Part shown: positions 10,656 to 20,945 of the stretch, one piece after another
Numbering within the stretch: position 1 is the stretch's first letter
Layout: the number at the start of each line of letters is the position of its first letter
Assembly (NCBI GenBank): GCA_947457395.1
Contig: CANGVA010000005.1
Location: 1 to 64,000 of the forward strand
DNA length: 64,000 nucleotides
Direction of reading: 5' to 3'
Source of the DNA: Bacteroidota bacterium
GTDB lineage: Bacteria; Bacteroidota; Bacteroidia; UKL13-3
The notes under the pieces: generated by a model
What the model saw: the letters and a program-made list of their open reading frames with translations, nothing else
Database searches by the model: none
Told to the model about the DNA's origin: nothing
Position numbers and translations under genes: made by a program

Positions 10656-11216
10656 GTGATCAAATATACATTTTTATTTGTGCTGGCCACCTTACTAAGT
10701 GGTTGCATCGGCACCCGGATAGGCTATTTTGAAGTAAACCCCTATGCAACTATTAAGTCAAACAAAATAGACCAACCTTTACATATACGCATCAGTCCAC
10801 GCATTGGCAATGCACAAAAGTATAACTTAAATGGTATTGCTATTGAAGTTACTGAATTACATAAAAGCCTTTATTATGCCACACAAAAAGTATATGCTGA
10901 TTTGTTTGCAGAGGTAAAACCAGCCCAAACAAACGATATCGGATTCTTTATTGAACTGCAGCAAATGGAAGCAAAATGGGAAATACATGAAGTGCGCAAG
11001 AAAATAGTTGATACCTATGAAACATTTAATGAAGCATGGTGCACCATATCCTATGCCGGTAATTTATACCGAAATGATTTGCTGATAAGCCAAGCTGCCG
11101 GACAGGTAACTGTAAAGCAAAGTGAACTGAATACCCACAGGATTGATGAAGTTTATAAAGAAGGTATCAAGCAGGCCTTATCGGCAATGGCGCAGCAGCA
11201 TTTCAACCAACAATAA
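10656..11216 (+). CDS. Predicted lipoprotein
   Basis: 186 residues from a GTG at 10656. Signal sequence IKYTFLFVLATLLSGC carries a lipobox (LLSGC), so the mature protein begins at Cys17. The rest is soluble with alternating strands and helices (KSLYYATQKVYADLFAEVKPAQTNDIG, then WCTISYAGNLYRNDLLISQAAGQ), a pattern reminiscent of periplasmic lipoproteins of the LptE/DUF4136 type, but no family is confidently recognised. It precedes hpt by 52 bases in the same direction and may be cotranscribed. Upstream, TAATTTCG at 10644-10651 resembles a degenerate -7 box and would give an almost leaderless mRNA. Confidence 0.65.
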   Translation: MIKYTFLFVLATLLSGCIGTRIGYFEVNPYATIKSNKIDQPLHIRISPRIGNAQKYNLNGIAIEVTELHKSLYYATQKVYADLFAEVKPAQTNDIGFFIELQQMEAKWEIHEVRKKIVDTYETFNEAWCTISYAGNLYRNDLLISQAAGQVTVKQSELNTHRIDEVYKEGIKQALSAMAQQHFNQQ

Positions 11217-11268
11217 ACTTGCAAATCAATATGCAGGTGGTAAATTGCCCATCAAACAACACTCCCAC

Positions 11269-11808
11269 ATGTCAACCATCATTGTTCATCAAAGAAATTT
11301 TGAACCATTTATTGATTCTAATGCAATTGCCCAAAGGGTGCAGGCTATTGCTGTTGAGATAAATCAACATTATGAAGGTAAAAACCCTTTGTTTCTTGCT
11401 GTATTAAACGGAGCATTCATTTTTGCAGCCGATTTGTTAAGACATATAGCCGTACAAAGTGAAATTTCATTTGTTAAAATTGCCAGTTATGAAGGCACCC
11501 AAAGCAGCGGTGAAATAAAACAGCTAATTGGATTTACTGAATCTCTGTATAACAGACATGTCATTATTCTGGAAGATATCATTGATACTGGATTGAGTAT
11601 GCTGCATATACTAGAGCAGGTAAACGCACAACACCCAGCATCTGTTAGCGTGGCAACCCTTTTGCTAAAGCCTGCATCGCTTAGGGTACCCATAAATGTA
11701 AACTATACCGGATTTGAAATTGAAAGCCGTTTTGTATTGGGTTATGGGATGGATTATGACGGGATTGGACGCAACCTGCCACATATTTATGCAGAAAGAA
11801 TGAGTTAA
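11269..11808 (+). CDS. hpt: Hypoxanthine phosphoribosyltransferase
   Basis: 179 residues from the ATG at 11269. A longer frame starting at 11143 would overlap the preceding lipoprotein and adds nonfamily sequence. The enzyme salvages hypoxanthine and guanine to IMP and GMP with PRPP. Seen: NGAFIFAADLL (loop I region), KIASYEGTQSSGEIK (flexible loop II with the SY pair), the PRPP-binding motif VIILEDIIDTGLSM, and the C-terminal GFEIESRFVLGYGMDYDG typical of the Hpt family. Full length. The order hpt-adk-obgE is a nucleotide/GTPase cluster common in Bacteroidota, where hpt and adk are sometimes even fused. Gap to adk is 64 bases. Confidence 0.93.
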   Translation: MSTIIVHQRNFEPFIDSNAIAQRVQAIAVEINQHYEGKNPLFLAVLNGAFIFAADLLRHIAVQSEISFVKIASYEGTQSSGEIKQLIGFTESLYNRHVIILEDIIDTGLSMLHILEQVNAQHPASVSVATLLLKPASLRVPINVNYTGFEIESRFVLGYGMDYDGIGRNLPHIYAERMS

Positions 11809-11872
11809 ATGATTCAATAAACAAGTATTTTCATTTTCTTCGCAGACAAATAAATTAAAATTACTTTTATCA

Positions 11873-12823
11873 ATGTTGAATATTGTACTATTTGGCCCTC
11901 CGGGCGCAGGAAAAGGCACACAATCTGCCAAACTTATTAACAAATATGCTCTTGTTCATCTTTCAACCGGTGATATCTTTAGAGCAAACATAAAAAACCA
12001 AACTGCATTGGGTAACCTAGCTAAGAGCTATATAGATAAAGGACAGTTGGTGCCGGATGAAGTAACCATACAGATGCTGGAGTCTGAGTGTAACAAACAC
12101 CCGAAAGCAAAAGGATTCATTTTTGATGGCTTTCCGCGTACACATGCACAGGCCGCTGCGCTGGATACTTTCCTTAAAAGCAAGGGAACCGGAATTGGCA
12201 TGATGCTGGCGCTGGAAGTGGAAGAAGAAGAACTACGTAAACGTTTACTTTTACGAGGAAAAGAAAGTGGACGTGCCGATGATCAGGACCCTGCTGTTAT
12301 CCAAAAAAGAATTGACGTATACAATGCTGAAACCATGCCTGTAAAAGCATATTACAATGCACAGAAAAAATATTTTGGAGTAAATGGCATTGGTAAAATT
12401 GATGCTATTTTCAATAATCTTTGCCGCATAATTGATACATACCTGCAAGCAGCTGCTAAATCTGCGAGTAAAAAAATCGTTGCTAAAAAAACCGCTGCTA
12501 AAAAATCTAAAAAGCTTGTTCCTGTTAAGAAAACAGCTAAAAAAGTGGCTAAAAAACAGGCAAAACGTATGGTAAAGAAAGCAACTAATCAAAAGACGGC
12601 TAAGAAAATAACAAAGAAGGTTGCAAAGAAACAGGCGAAGCGTGTAGCTAAAAAAGTAACCATAAAAAAGACAGTTAAGAAAACTGCAAAAAAGCTTGCT
12701 AAAAAACAGGTGAAGCAAGTGGTAAAAAAAATAATCGCTAAAAAAGCTGGCAAGAAAGCTGCGAAGAAGACCACTAAAAAAGCGTCTATTAAACGTATCA
12801 CCAAAAAAGGAAAGAGAAGATAA
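11873..12823 (+). CDS. adk: Adenylate kinase with long lysine-rich C-terminal tail
   Basis: 316 residues, whereas bacterial adenylate kinase of this type is about 190. Residues 1-192 are a standard enzyme (2 ADP = ATP + AMP): P-loop GPPGAGKGT (8-16), STGDIFR AMP-binding motif, DGFPRT, and a short LID (RGKESGRADD) without zinc cysteines. Residues 193-316 are an uninterrupted histone H1-like tail made almost entirely of Lys, Ala, Val and Thr (repeats such as KKVAKKQAKR). The frame stays open to a TAA at 12821, so the tail is genuinely encoded. Such tails usually bind nucleic acid or polyanions; here the role is unknown. obgE starts 3 bases later, so the two are probably translated from one message. 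Confidence 0.95.
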   Translation: MLNIVLFGPPGAGKGTQSAKLINKYALVHLSTGDIFRANIKNQTALGNLAKSYIDKGQLVPDEVTIQMLESECNKHPKAKGFIFDGFPRTHAQAAALDTFLKSKGTGIGMMLALEVEEEELRKRLLLRGKESGRADDQDPAVIQKRIDVYNAETMPVKAYYNAQKKYFGVNGIGKIDAIFNNLCRIIDTYLQAAAKSASKKIVAKKTAAKKSKKLVPVKKTAKKVAKKQAKRMVKKATNQKTAKKITKKVAKKQAKRVAKKVTIKKTVKKTAKKLAKKQVKQVVKKIIAKKAGKKAAKKTTKKASIKRITKKGKRR

Positions 12824-12826
12824 CCA

Positions 12827-13822
12827 GTGCCAGAAAGTAACTTTGTAGACTACGTAAAAATTTGTTGCCGCAGTGGGAAAGGCGGTGCGGGTAACGTGCA
12901 TTTTCATCGAGATAAACACACTGCCAAAGGTGGACCCGATGGCGGTGATGGCGGGAAAGGCGGGAGCATTATTTTAAGAGGCAATAGTCAGCTATGGACC
13001 TTATTGCATTTAAAATACCGTAAGCATGTAATTGCAGAAGCGGGTGAAAATGGCGGTGCCAAGTTATGCACCGGTGCCGATGGCAAGGATGAAATACTGG
13101 AAGTGCCTTTAGGTACTGTTGCAAAAGATGCAAAAACAGGGCAGGTTCTGTTTGAGATAACTACTGATGGGCAGGAAGAAATCCTGCTATCGGGTGGACG
13201 TGGCGGTTTGGGTAATAACCATTTTAAAAGTGCCACACAACAATCCCCTCGGTTTGCGCAACCCGGTGAGCCGGGTAAAGAAGAATGGAAAATTCTTGAA
13301 TTAAAAATTCTTGCTGATGTTGGGTTAGTTGGATTTCCAAATGCTGGCAAATCAACCTTGCTTTCAGTGGTAAGTGCAGCTAAACCTGAAATTGCAGATT
13401 ATCCATTTACCACGCTGGTTCCCAATTTAGGAATGGTTTCATACAGGGATTTTAAAAGTTTTGTAATGGCAGACATTCCGGGAATTATTGAAGGTGCCCA
13501 TGAAGGCAAAGGCCTAGGTACACGATTTTTAAGGCATATTGAGCGCAATGCTACCTTATTATTTCTAATACCAGCCGATAGTAAAAACATTAAAGAAGAG
13601 TATAAGATTTTGGTAAATGAGTTGAAACTTTACAACAAAGATTTACTGAATAAAAAGCGCCTATTAGCCATTAGCAAATCTGATATGCTGGATGAAGAGT
13701 TGATGAAAGAAATGAAAAAAGAATTGCCACGTAATGTGCCGCATATATTCATCAGCTCAGCTACAGGATATAATATTACAGAGCTTAAAGATAAGCTATG
13801 GCACATGATAAATGAGGCCTGA
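12827..13822 (+). CDS. obgE: GTPase ObgE/CgtA
   Basis: 331 residues from a GTG at 12827, three bases after the adk stop. The glycine-rich Obg fold occupies about 1-160 ([24 protein letters not shown]), followed by the G domain with G1 GFPNAGKST (169-177), the switch [18 protein letters not shown] and G4 ISKSD. No extra C-terminal OCT domain. Obg is an essential GTPase that associates with the 50S ribosomal subunit and couples assembly to nucleotide status. Tight coupling to adk, which sets adenylate balance, fits that theme but is only context. Confident. Confidence 0.96.
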   Translation: MPESNFVDYVKICCRSGKGGAGNVHFHRDKHTAKGGPDGGDGGKGGSIILRGNSQLWTLLHLKYRKHVIAEAGENGGAKLCTGADGKDEILEVPLGTVAKDAKTGQVLFEITTDGQEEILLSGGRGGLGNNHFKSATQQSPRFAQPGEPGKEEWKILELKILADVGLVGFPNAGKSTLLSVVSAAKPEIADYPFTTLVPNLGMVSYRDFKSFVMADIPGIIEGAHEGKGLGTRFLRHIERNATLLFLIPADSKNIKEEYKILVNELKLYNKDLLNKKRLLAISKSDMLDEELMKEMKKELPRNVPHIFISSATGYNITELKDKLWHMINEA

Positions 13823-13872
13823 TTACATATTGAGGCAACTCATCAGTCTAATATCAAAATACTAACCATTTA

Positions 13873-16800
13873 CTAAAAGGCCCTGTTTACCCCAATTATC
13901 CATCGGTAGCGAAGGTATTGGCCATCAACAAAAGGTGTATTGCTAAGGAACAGAGGGAAGTCAACCCTGATGGTAAATGGTTTTATCTCATCATGCCTGC
14001 CCCAACGTTTGATGGTTAAAGCAGTACCCCCACCTGCACTCATCATTAAGTTTGTTTCGGCAACCAAATCTTTTGTAAGACCAAACTCACCTTGTTTAAA
14101 ATTCGCAGAAAGGGCACCTGCATCGGCAAACAAATAAGCATCCAGATGCAGATATTCTGAAATTTTGCCCGGCCTAAAGGGAACGAGTCTGTCAAAATCA
14201 ATTTCCATATTCACCGCCATCCCGCTATTTCCGGCATATAAAGGTAATTGTGAATTATCCGAATTTTTAGGAACCACATAGCCTGCATAACCTCTGATAT
14301 TTAATCCCCCACCTGCATGAAAATGATTGACATCTGCACCATAACCCAGCCATGCGGTTGGAATAAAGGCACGCGAACGTATAAACTTGTTATCCATCAT
14401 TTCTTCCGGATTTGCACCTGCCAAAAACAACCGCGACTCTGGAGCTATATCACTTCCTTCCATCAGTTGTAAAAATGTGCGGGTATGAATATCCAGTTTG
14501 CCCATGCGATGATGATTTACCCAATTTAAAAACAAGGATGAATAATCATAATCACCAAAGAAGGTAGTACGCATTCCTTCCTTAAAGATACCATAACCCT
14601 TATCGTAATTATAGTTTCGAGTAAACTCTATATTGATGGTGCTGTTTTGTTGATTGCTTCTCCACTCCTGCGGATAAAGCAGATAATCCAAATCGTTGAT
14701 AGATTCTCTGAGTAAGGATTTTACAAATACTTCAACCACTGTAGATTTTCTAAACTCCCAATCCCACCCTACTCGCGCATATTGCAAGCCATCCAACTGT
14801 TTTATGTGATAGGTAAAGTTTTGATGCTTAGCCACAGCAGTTTTGTAATAGAAAGTAAAATCAACAGGCCTGCCAGCTCTTAAACTTTCATCCCTTCCAA
14901 CAGTAGAATTATACCAAACTGTAGCTGAAATAATATGATGCTTTTGCATATACTGAGCATTAAAGTGCAAACCTGCTTTCACACCGTCAACACTATTATA
15001 CCAAACATCCGGTCTCCAGCGCATATAATAAACCTTACGATTATATGGTTGAGATTTTGCCCAATCAAATTTAAAGGTATATGGCAGTTTATGGCTATTA
15101 TCCAATTGATAGATATCTGCAAGCCTATTGGTAGGATCAATGATTACGTTAGCTATTTGTTTATCTCGAGGCAATGGAATATAGGCTTTATAGAAAGGAT
15201 TTAATACGCCCCAACCTTTCCATACAGGCAAAATAGATGCATTGGTTTTCTTTACGAAATAGGTGTTGGGGATGTGGTATTGATAAACTGAGGAATCTTT
15301 GGTAATTACAGTAAAATCAAGTGGCATCTGCATGCTGCCTTTGCGGTAAAAAAGCAGTTGGGCAGAATCATTGTTGGTTCTTTTTACATTCCATAATGCA
15401 TAATCTATGCTTTTGGTAGTTTCCATCCACTGATCAAAGAACCAGTTTAAATCAACATGAGTAAATTGAATAATACTGTTTCTAAAATCTTCGAAATACG
15501 GATGTGCCATTTTCCATTGATTAAAATAGTTCTGCATGGCTGAAAGAAACAACTCATCACCCAAAACATATTGTAAATTGTAAAGCATGGTGGCTGTTTT
15601 ATAATATACATTACCATACCCACCGCCATGATTAAGGGCTCCGTTAAAGTCATCACTGTGTGTATTTAGCGGCATATCCTCGCCATTGGCGGCATCTCGT
15701 ATATAGCCACGGTAAACAGTTTGATCCATGCGGGTAACTGGATAGGGATTTTTTGCAGTAGGCTTTACCTCGCCAAAAAGGCTTGTCATGCACCAGTTGG
15801 TTAAAAACTGAGTAAATCCTTCATCAAGGGAAGCACGGTAGGTTTCATTATTACCCACCATTCCAAAAAACCAGTTATGACCAATCTCATGTGCAAACAA
15901 ACCATAATACCCCGGAGAACTTCCGCCATCCAGTGTAAGCATGGGATATTCCATCCCATCGCGTGCATCGGCAACAATCATTTTAGGGTAGGCGTATAAA
16001 CCAATATCTCTTGAATAAACTTTTATAACGCTTGCGCAAAATGCGGCTGCATCCTGCCAACCGGAGGCATGTGGTTCCTGAGCCAGTGCTATACAGGATA
16101 CCTCACGCCCATCCGATAGAGTTATTATTTGCTCTCCAATGCGGTAGGTTGGATCAGTCGTCCATGCAAAATCATGGGTATTAACTGCTTTGTATTTCCA
16201 TGTTTTGGTAGTACCATTTGGTTGAATAATGACAGAAGGTTCGCTGTCCCATGGTTTCTTAGCAAAGTTTTTTATATCCAGTTTTTTCAGCAAGTCATCA
16301 GGCAGCACCTCCTGCTTGTTTTGCAAAACACCCGTACCATCCATGATAAAATGATTGGGCAGCGTGAGTTCAACATCATACGAACCAAAGTCGCCATAAA
16401 ACTCTTTCCCCAAATGCTGATCGGTTTCCCAGCCAAACTTGCGGTCATACACACAAATGCGCGGATACCAATGCACCACATCATAATGCTTGTTTCCCCA
16501 ATTATCTTTAAACAGCTTCATCCGCCTGCGTTGGGTGCCACCATCGTCAAAATAGGTTTTAAACTGTATTTGCACGGCAATATTTTTTCCAGGTAGCAGT
16601 GGTTGTTTTAACTGCACGCGCATAATGCTGAAATCTATGGTATAATCAGCATTATATTTAAAAACATTTGGATCAACGGCATAACCTTCCTCTGCTTTGG
16701 GCACTTCGCCTGCTTCAATTATTTTAACATAGCTAATGGTGGTACCCAATCCTGCTGATTCATATTTACCAAATTGCTGCTTAAATCCGTTTGCCAAATT

Positions 16801-17097
16801 TAGCTGCTCTAGGTAACTGCCTTTAATAAAGGCATTCTGATATAAATGAAAGTAAAGTTCATTAAGCGTATCTGGAGAATTGTTATAGTAAATCAATTCC
16901 TGTTCACCTGACACAATATCAGTCTTATCATCAAGTGTGGCCTTAATTTTATAATGCACATCCTGTTGCCAGTATCCTTCATTGGGTTTGCGATTTTTCC
17001 AGTAGTATGGATTCTCCGCAGAACGATAGGCATAGTTTTGTGACAAGCCATAAAGGCTAACACAACTCATGATAACAGAAAAGGCTATTTTTTTCAT
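13873..17097 (-). CDS. Exported M1-family metallopeptidase with barrel-like C-terminal domain
   Basis: 1074 residues from the ATG at 17097, chosen because it starts a good signal peptide (MKKIAFSVIM to YGLSQ); the longer frame from 17163 has none. Gluzincin motif HEIGH at 403-407 with the third zinc ligand E426 (HEXXH-x18-E), preceded by GMEYP, the M1 substrate-binding motif (usually GAMEN/GAMEY). So residues about 40-640 are an aminopeptidase N-like enzyme. The last 350-400 residues are unusual: many alternating aromatic strands, GGGLNIRGYAGY near 934, and FADAG...GGGTALTI...IRVDFPL, the pattern of Omp85/BamA-type barrels including an RGY motif. This predicts a peptidase tethered to the outer membrane. 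No barrel prediction was run, so this part is inference. Confidence 0.85.
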   Translation of the reverse strand: MKKIAFSVIMSCVSLYGLSQNYAYRSAENPYYWKNRKPNEGYWQQDVHYKIKATLDDKTDIVSGEQELIYYNNSPDTLNELYFHLYQNAFIKGSYLEQLNLANGFKQQFGKYESAGLGTTISYVKIIEAGEVPKAEEGYAVDPNVFKYNADYTIDFSIMRVQLKQPLLPGKNIAVQIQFKTYFDDGGTQRRRMKLFKDNWGNKHYDVVHWYPRICVYDRKFGWETDQHLGKEFYGDFGSYDVELTLPNHFIMDGTGVLQNKQEVLPDDLLKKLDIKNFAKKPWDSEPSVIIQPNGTTKTWKYKAVNTHDFAWTTDPTYRIGEQIITLSDGREVSCIALAQEPHASGWQDAAAFCASVIKVYSRDIGLYAYPKMIVADARDGMEYPMLTLDGGSSPGYYGLFAHEIGHNWFFGMVGNNETYRASLDEGFTQFLTNWCMTSLFGEVKPTAKNPYPVTRMDQTVYRGYIRDAANGEDMPLNTHSDDFNGALNHGGGYGNVYYKTATMLYNLQYVLGDELFLSAMQNYFNQWKMAHPYFEDFRNSIIQFTHVDLNWFFDQWMETTKSIDYALWNVKRTNNDSAQLLFYRKGSMQMPLDFTVITKDSSVYQYHIPNTYFVKKTNASILPVWKGWGVLNPFYKAYIPLPRDKQIANVIIDPTNRLADIYQLDNSHKLPYTFKFDWAKSQPYNRKVYYMRWRPDVWYNSVDGVKAGLHFNAQYMQKHHIISATVWYNSTVGRDESLRAGRPVDFTFYYKTAVAKHQNFTYHIKQLDGLQYARVGWDWEFRKSTVVEVFVKSLLRESINDLDYLLYPQEWRSNQQNSTINIEFTRNYNYDKGYGIFKEGMRTTFFGDYDYSSLFLNWVNHHRMGKLDIHTRTFLQLMEGSDIAPESRLFLAGANPEEMMDNKFIRSRAFIPTAWLGYGADVNHFHAGGGLNIRGYAGYVVPKNSDNSQLPLYAGNSGMAVNMEIDFDRLVPFRPGKISEYLHLDAYLFADAGALSANFKQGEFGLTKDLVAETNLMMSAGGGTALTIKRWGRHDEIKPFTIRVDFPLFLSNTPFVDGQYLRYRWIIGVNRAF

Positions 17098-17261
17098 GCA
17101 GGCAAGATAACTTTTTACATAGCAAATTTCCATCGGAGCAAGCATTAACATTAATTCAATCAATAAGTTAAAAAGTTTTATGGCTGAATTTAGTTAAGAG
17201 ATGTTTAAGTAAGAGGATAAGAACGAAGTTGTTGAAAAATGCTTTATTTGTAAGTAATTAT

Positions 17262-20200
17262 ATGAAGAAACTATACATTCTAAGCCAACCTCTACTTGTT
17301 ATAATATTCGGACTTACGGGCATCATGATGCTCCTAACACATCCTGTAAAACGAAACAAAATACCAAAGCGCGACCGCATTGAACTTGCTTGGAAACAAG
17401 AAGCTGAGTTAACTGCTGATCCCAAAACGGGAGAAGTCCCCTCAGGGCGTCTTTATGAGGCGTGGCAATATATGCAATCATTGCTTGGCGGTTATGGTAA
17501 AGCAGCCATACCGGGAGTGCAGTGGACAGAGAGAGGGCCAAACAATTGTGGTGGAAGAACGCGCGCAGTTTGTGTAGACTTAAATGATCCTACCAGAAAA
17601 ACAATTTGGGTTGGCGGGGTAAATGGCGGGCTTTGGAAAACAACCGATATAACAGCTGCACAACCAACATGGACAGTGATAAATGATTTCTTTCAAAACC
17701 TTGCCATAACCTATATAGAACAAGCACCGGCAAATCCACAAGTAATGTATTTTTGTACGGGTGAAGGGAATGGTAATATTGATGCAGCAAGGGGTTTGGG
17801 GGTTTGGAAAAGTACCAACGGTGGTAATAGCTGGACCCAACTTGCGGCAACTAATAATAGCAGTTATCATTTTTGCCAGAAAGTATTTGCATTGGGTGCA
17901 GGAGATACTGTTTTTGTTGCTACTACAACCGGTTTATACAGGTCAGTGAACGGAGGAACTGCTTTTACACGTGTTTTAGGCACATCAACAACAATTGCAT
18001 ATGATATTGAGCGTGCTGCTAATAGAACGTTATATGCTACTGTCTCTGCAGGAGGAAGCAATACAGGTGTCATTCACAAATCATTTAATGGTGGTACCTC
18101 CTGGACCGCACTAACGCTGCCCACTTACCTGAATGAAAGAGAAATTGAGATAGCGATGGCTGAAAATGATACCAATATAATATGGGGTTTGGTTGAGAAT
18201 GGGGGCAGAATAACAGCCATTATTAGAAGCAGCAATGCAGGTAACTCATGGGATACTACGGCTGCTCACCCGATTGATGCTGATCCGGGTGTTTCACAGG
18301 GCGGCACAGTTTGGAAAGATTTTAGCCGCAATCAAGCATGGTACGATTTATCCTTAGCAGTAGATCCAAACAACCCAAGTGTTTGTTTTGTGGGTGGTAT
18401 AGATTTATTCAAAACATCAAACAATGGCGGTAGCTGGCAACAAGTGTCTCATTGGTATGGAGGTTTCGGATTTCAGGAGGTGCATGCCGACCAGCATTAT
18501 GCCTTGTTTGAACCCGGCAACTCTAATGTTATTTATTTTACAAATGATGGTGGAATTTATCGTTCAAACAATGCTACAGCTACTATTCCTGTAATTGATT
18601 CCAAAGAGTATGGATATAACACCGCACAATTTTACGCATGTGCCATACATCCGGGTGCCGGTGTGAACTATTTTCTTGCCGGAGCGCAAGATAACGGTTC
18701 GCATCGATTTAGCAGTGCCGGCATCAATAGTACGGTTGAAGTAACGGGAGGTGATGGTGCACTCACCCATATTGACCAAAATCAACCACAGTTTCAGTTT
18801 ACTTCATATGTTTACAACAATTACCGTAGATCTACCAACAGCGGCAATAGTTTTACCAATGTAGATTTTGGCAATACCGGTTCGTTTATTAACCCAACTG
18901 ATTATGATGACTCTCTGAATATATTTTATGCTCATTTTACTACCAACATGTATTTGAGGTGGAATAACCCTCAAACAGGTAATGCGTGGGATACCATTCG
19001 CGTTAATACTTTTAATGGCAATGCTACACATATCAGGGTTTCACCCAATAATCTTCGCAGGGTTTATTTTGGAACCAGTAGTGGCCGTGTAGTAAGGGTT
19101 GATAGTGCCACAGCTGCTGCTGCTGCTATTACTGCAACACAGATTAACTCTGGAGCAGGTATGCCAACCGGCAGTGTCTCCTGTATTGAAGTGGAACGAG
19201 GTAATGAAAATCATATCTTGGTAACCTACTCCAATTATGGAGTGAATAGCGTTTGGGAAACCAGAAATGGTGGCACCAGCTGGACAAGCGTTGAAGGCAA
19301 TGTGCCTGATATGCCGGTGAGATGGGCTCTGTTTAATCCTGATAAACCATGGCAGGCATTACTTGCTACAGAGCTGGGAGTATGGAGTACAGACTCTCTC
19401 AGGGGCACCACTACCGATTGGCAACCATCCAACAGCGGTTTAGCCAATGTAAGGGTTACACAATTGCATATGCGCACCAGTGATAAACTGGTGATTGCAT
19501 CAACACATGGTCGTGGTTTATTTTCAAGTGATATTTTTATGGATCCATTTGCTGATTTTGCAACCAACATGCGGGTAACATACATTAGTAAACCGATACA
19601 GTTTAGCAGCACTTCATCAAAGGCAACGAGTTACTTATGGAATTTTGGAGATGGAACTACCAGCACGGCAGCAAATCCATTAAAAGTGTATTCTACTGCA
19701 GGTACTTATTCTGTATCACTTACTATTAATGGCGGTTCATCTACAAAAACCATTAATAATTTTATTACGATTTTGCCTTACAGAGGTATTCCATACTTAC
19801 TAGCAAATGGTGGCAACTTTGAGACAAACCCAACAGATTTTGCACCTGAAACATTAACAGGTACTGCATTTGTGCGTGGCAACTCAACCACAGCAGGCAA
19901 GAGTGGGGTGCGCAGTGCCAGCAATGCATGGGTAACAGGCCTAAGCGGTAATTATGTAGATAATACAACAGCCTATTTGTACTCTCCATCTTTTAATATG
20001 ACTGCCAGCGGTACTTACAACATAAGTTTTTATGCAAAGAATGCTTTTGAAATTGGTTATGACGGTTATGTGCTCCAATACAGTCTGAATGGTGGTGATA
20101 CCTGGTTATTTCTTGGCAATTCCGTTCAAACCAACTGGTATGATTTTGCAAATACAGCAGGTGGAAGACCCTTTCCAACCGGTCAGCCGTTTTTTAACGC

Positions 20201-20903
20201 CACTAGCAGCAATTATGCCTTGCGTTCATTCAATGTAAGTTCATTTGCAGGCAATAATATGGTATGTTTTCGTTTTGTTTTCAGATCAGATCAAGGCGTA
20301 ACTGCTGCAGGCTTAGCCATTGATGATTTTGAATTGACAGGACCAACAAACAATCCACTACCTGTTAGTCTCTTATCTTTTAGTGCCAAACGCACTTCAG
20401 AAAACTCAGTAGATGTAAACTGGATTACCGGAAATGAAGAAAACAACAAAGGCTTTGAAGTTGAGCGGAGCCTCAACTTTAATGATGGTTTTGAATCAAT
20501 TGGTTTTATATCCGGGAAAGGTAACAGCAAAGAGAAGCACGCCTATCGTTTTACAGATGAGAACAATCCCCATCCTCTTTCCTTTTATCGATTAAAGCAA
20601 ACAGATATGGACGGAACCTTTGTTTACTCTGATGTGGCCGTGGTGAAATCGGCTAATGACTTGCGGGAACCTAACCTTGTGCAGATATGGCCAACCACAA
20701 TTGAAAAACAGTTCTTTATTCATGGTAACTTTAGCGGTTCGGCTATACTCATGATCTTTTCAAGCAATGGTCAGTTGGTTGAATATAAAAATATAACCAA
20801 TCAGGAGAAGCTATCATTAGAAAATGTGCCTTCAGGTATCTATTTCTTAAGAATAACCGGATCTGACAACAGGCAACAAACTATTAAACTACTTGTACCA
20901 TAG
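17262..20903 (+). CDS. T9SS-secreted propeller/PKD protein
   Basis: 1213 residues from the ATG at 17262 (a TTG at 17229 is possible but less likely). After an N-terminal signal anchor (MKKLYILSQ, hydrophobic LLVIIFGLTGIMML) come two stacked VPS10/BNR-like propellers with repeats such as KSTNGGNSWTQL, YRSVNGGTAFTRV, KTSNNGGSWQQV and ETRNGGTSWTSV (about 60-755). Then a PKD domain (about 760-845, YLWNFGDGTTSTAANP), a jelly-roll/MAM-like domain (about 850-1030) and a type A T9SS sorting domain at the end (VEYKNITNQEKLSLENVPSGIYFLRI, KLLVP). The architecture is that of surface-exported adhesins or hydrolase-like propellers of Bacteroidota; no catalytic residues are recognised. Exported through the Por secretion system and probably cell-surface attached. 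Confidence 0.85.
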   Translation: MKKLYILSQPLLVIIFGLTGIMMLLTHPVKRNKIPKRDRIELAWKQEAELTADPKTGEVPSGRLYEAWQYMQSLLGGYGKAAIPGVQWTERGPNNCGGRTRAVCVDLNDPTRKTIWVGGVNGGLWKTTDITAAQPTWTVINDFFQNLAITYIEQAPANPQVMYFCTGEGNGNIDAARGLGVWKSTNGGNSWTQLAATNNSSYHFCQKVFALGAGDTVFVATTTGLYRSVNGGTAFTRVLGTSTTIAYDIERAANRTLYATVSAGGSNTGVIHKSFNGGTSWTALTLPTYLNEREIEIAMAENDTNIIWGLVENGGRITAIIRSSNAGNSWDTTAAHPIDADPGVSQGGTVWKDFSRNQAWYDLSLAVDPNNPSVCFVGGIDLFKTSNNGGSWQQVSHWYGGFGFQEVHADQHYALFEPGNSNVIYFTNDGGIYRSNNATATIPVIDSKEYGYNTAQFYACAIHPGAGVNYFLAGAQDNGSHRFSSAGINSTVEVTGGDGALTHIDQNQPQFQFTSYVYNNYRRSTNSGNSFTNVDFGNTGSFINPTDYDDSLNIFYAHFTTNMYLRWNNPQTGNAWDTIRVNTFNGNATHIRVSPNNLRRVYFGTSSGRVVRVDSATAAAAAITATQINSGAGMPTGSVSCIEVERGNENHILVTYSNYGVNSVWETRNGGTSWTSVEGNVPDMPVRWALFNPDKPWQALLATELGVWSTDSLRGTTTDWQPSNSGLANVRVTQLHMRTSDKLVIASTHGRGLFSSDIFMDPFADFATNMRVTYISKPIQFSSTSSKATSYLWNFGDGTTSTAANPLKVYSTAGTYSVSLTINGGSSTKTINNFITILPYRGIPYLLANGGNFETNPTDFAPETLTGTAFVRGNSTTAGKSGVRSASNAWVTGLSGNYVDNTTAYLYSPSFNMTASGTYNISFYAKNAFEIGYDGYVLQYSLNGGDTWLFLGNSVQTNWYDFANTAGGRPFPTGQPFFNATSSNYALRSFNVSSFAGNNMVCFRFVFRSDQGVTAAGLAIDDFELTGPTNNPLPVSLLSFSAKRTSENSVDVNWITGNEENNKGFEVERSLNFNDGFESIGFISGKGNSKEKHAYRFTDENNPHPLSFYRLKQTDMDGTFVYSDVAVVKSANDLREPNLVQIWPTTIEKQFFIHGNFSGSAILMIFSSNGQLVEYKNITNQEKLSLENVPSGIYFLRITGSDNRQQTIKLLVP

Positions 20904-20945
20904 CAATAAGCTAATTTAGTTCATGTTTTATTAGGAGCTTCTGCT

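Noticed and set aside
11143-11268. An upstream extension of hpt
   Set aside because: It overlaps the lipoprotein gene and has no Hpt similarity; the ATG at 11269 starts the family sequence.
12251-12919. A 222-codon open frame on the minus strand opposite adk
   Set aside because: It arises from the Lys/Ala codon bias of the adk tail read backwards; Phe/Leu/Cys-rich with no domain and no start signals.
16129-16596. A 155-codon plus-strand frame opposite the M1 peptidase
   Set aside because: Antisense shadow inside a well-supported gene with no recognisable domain.
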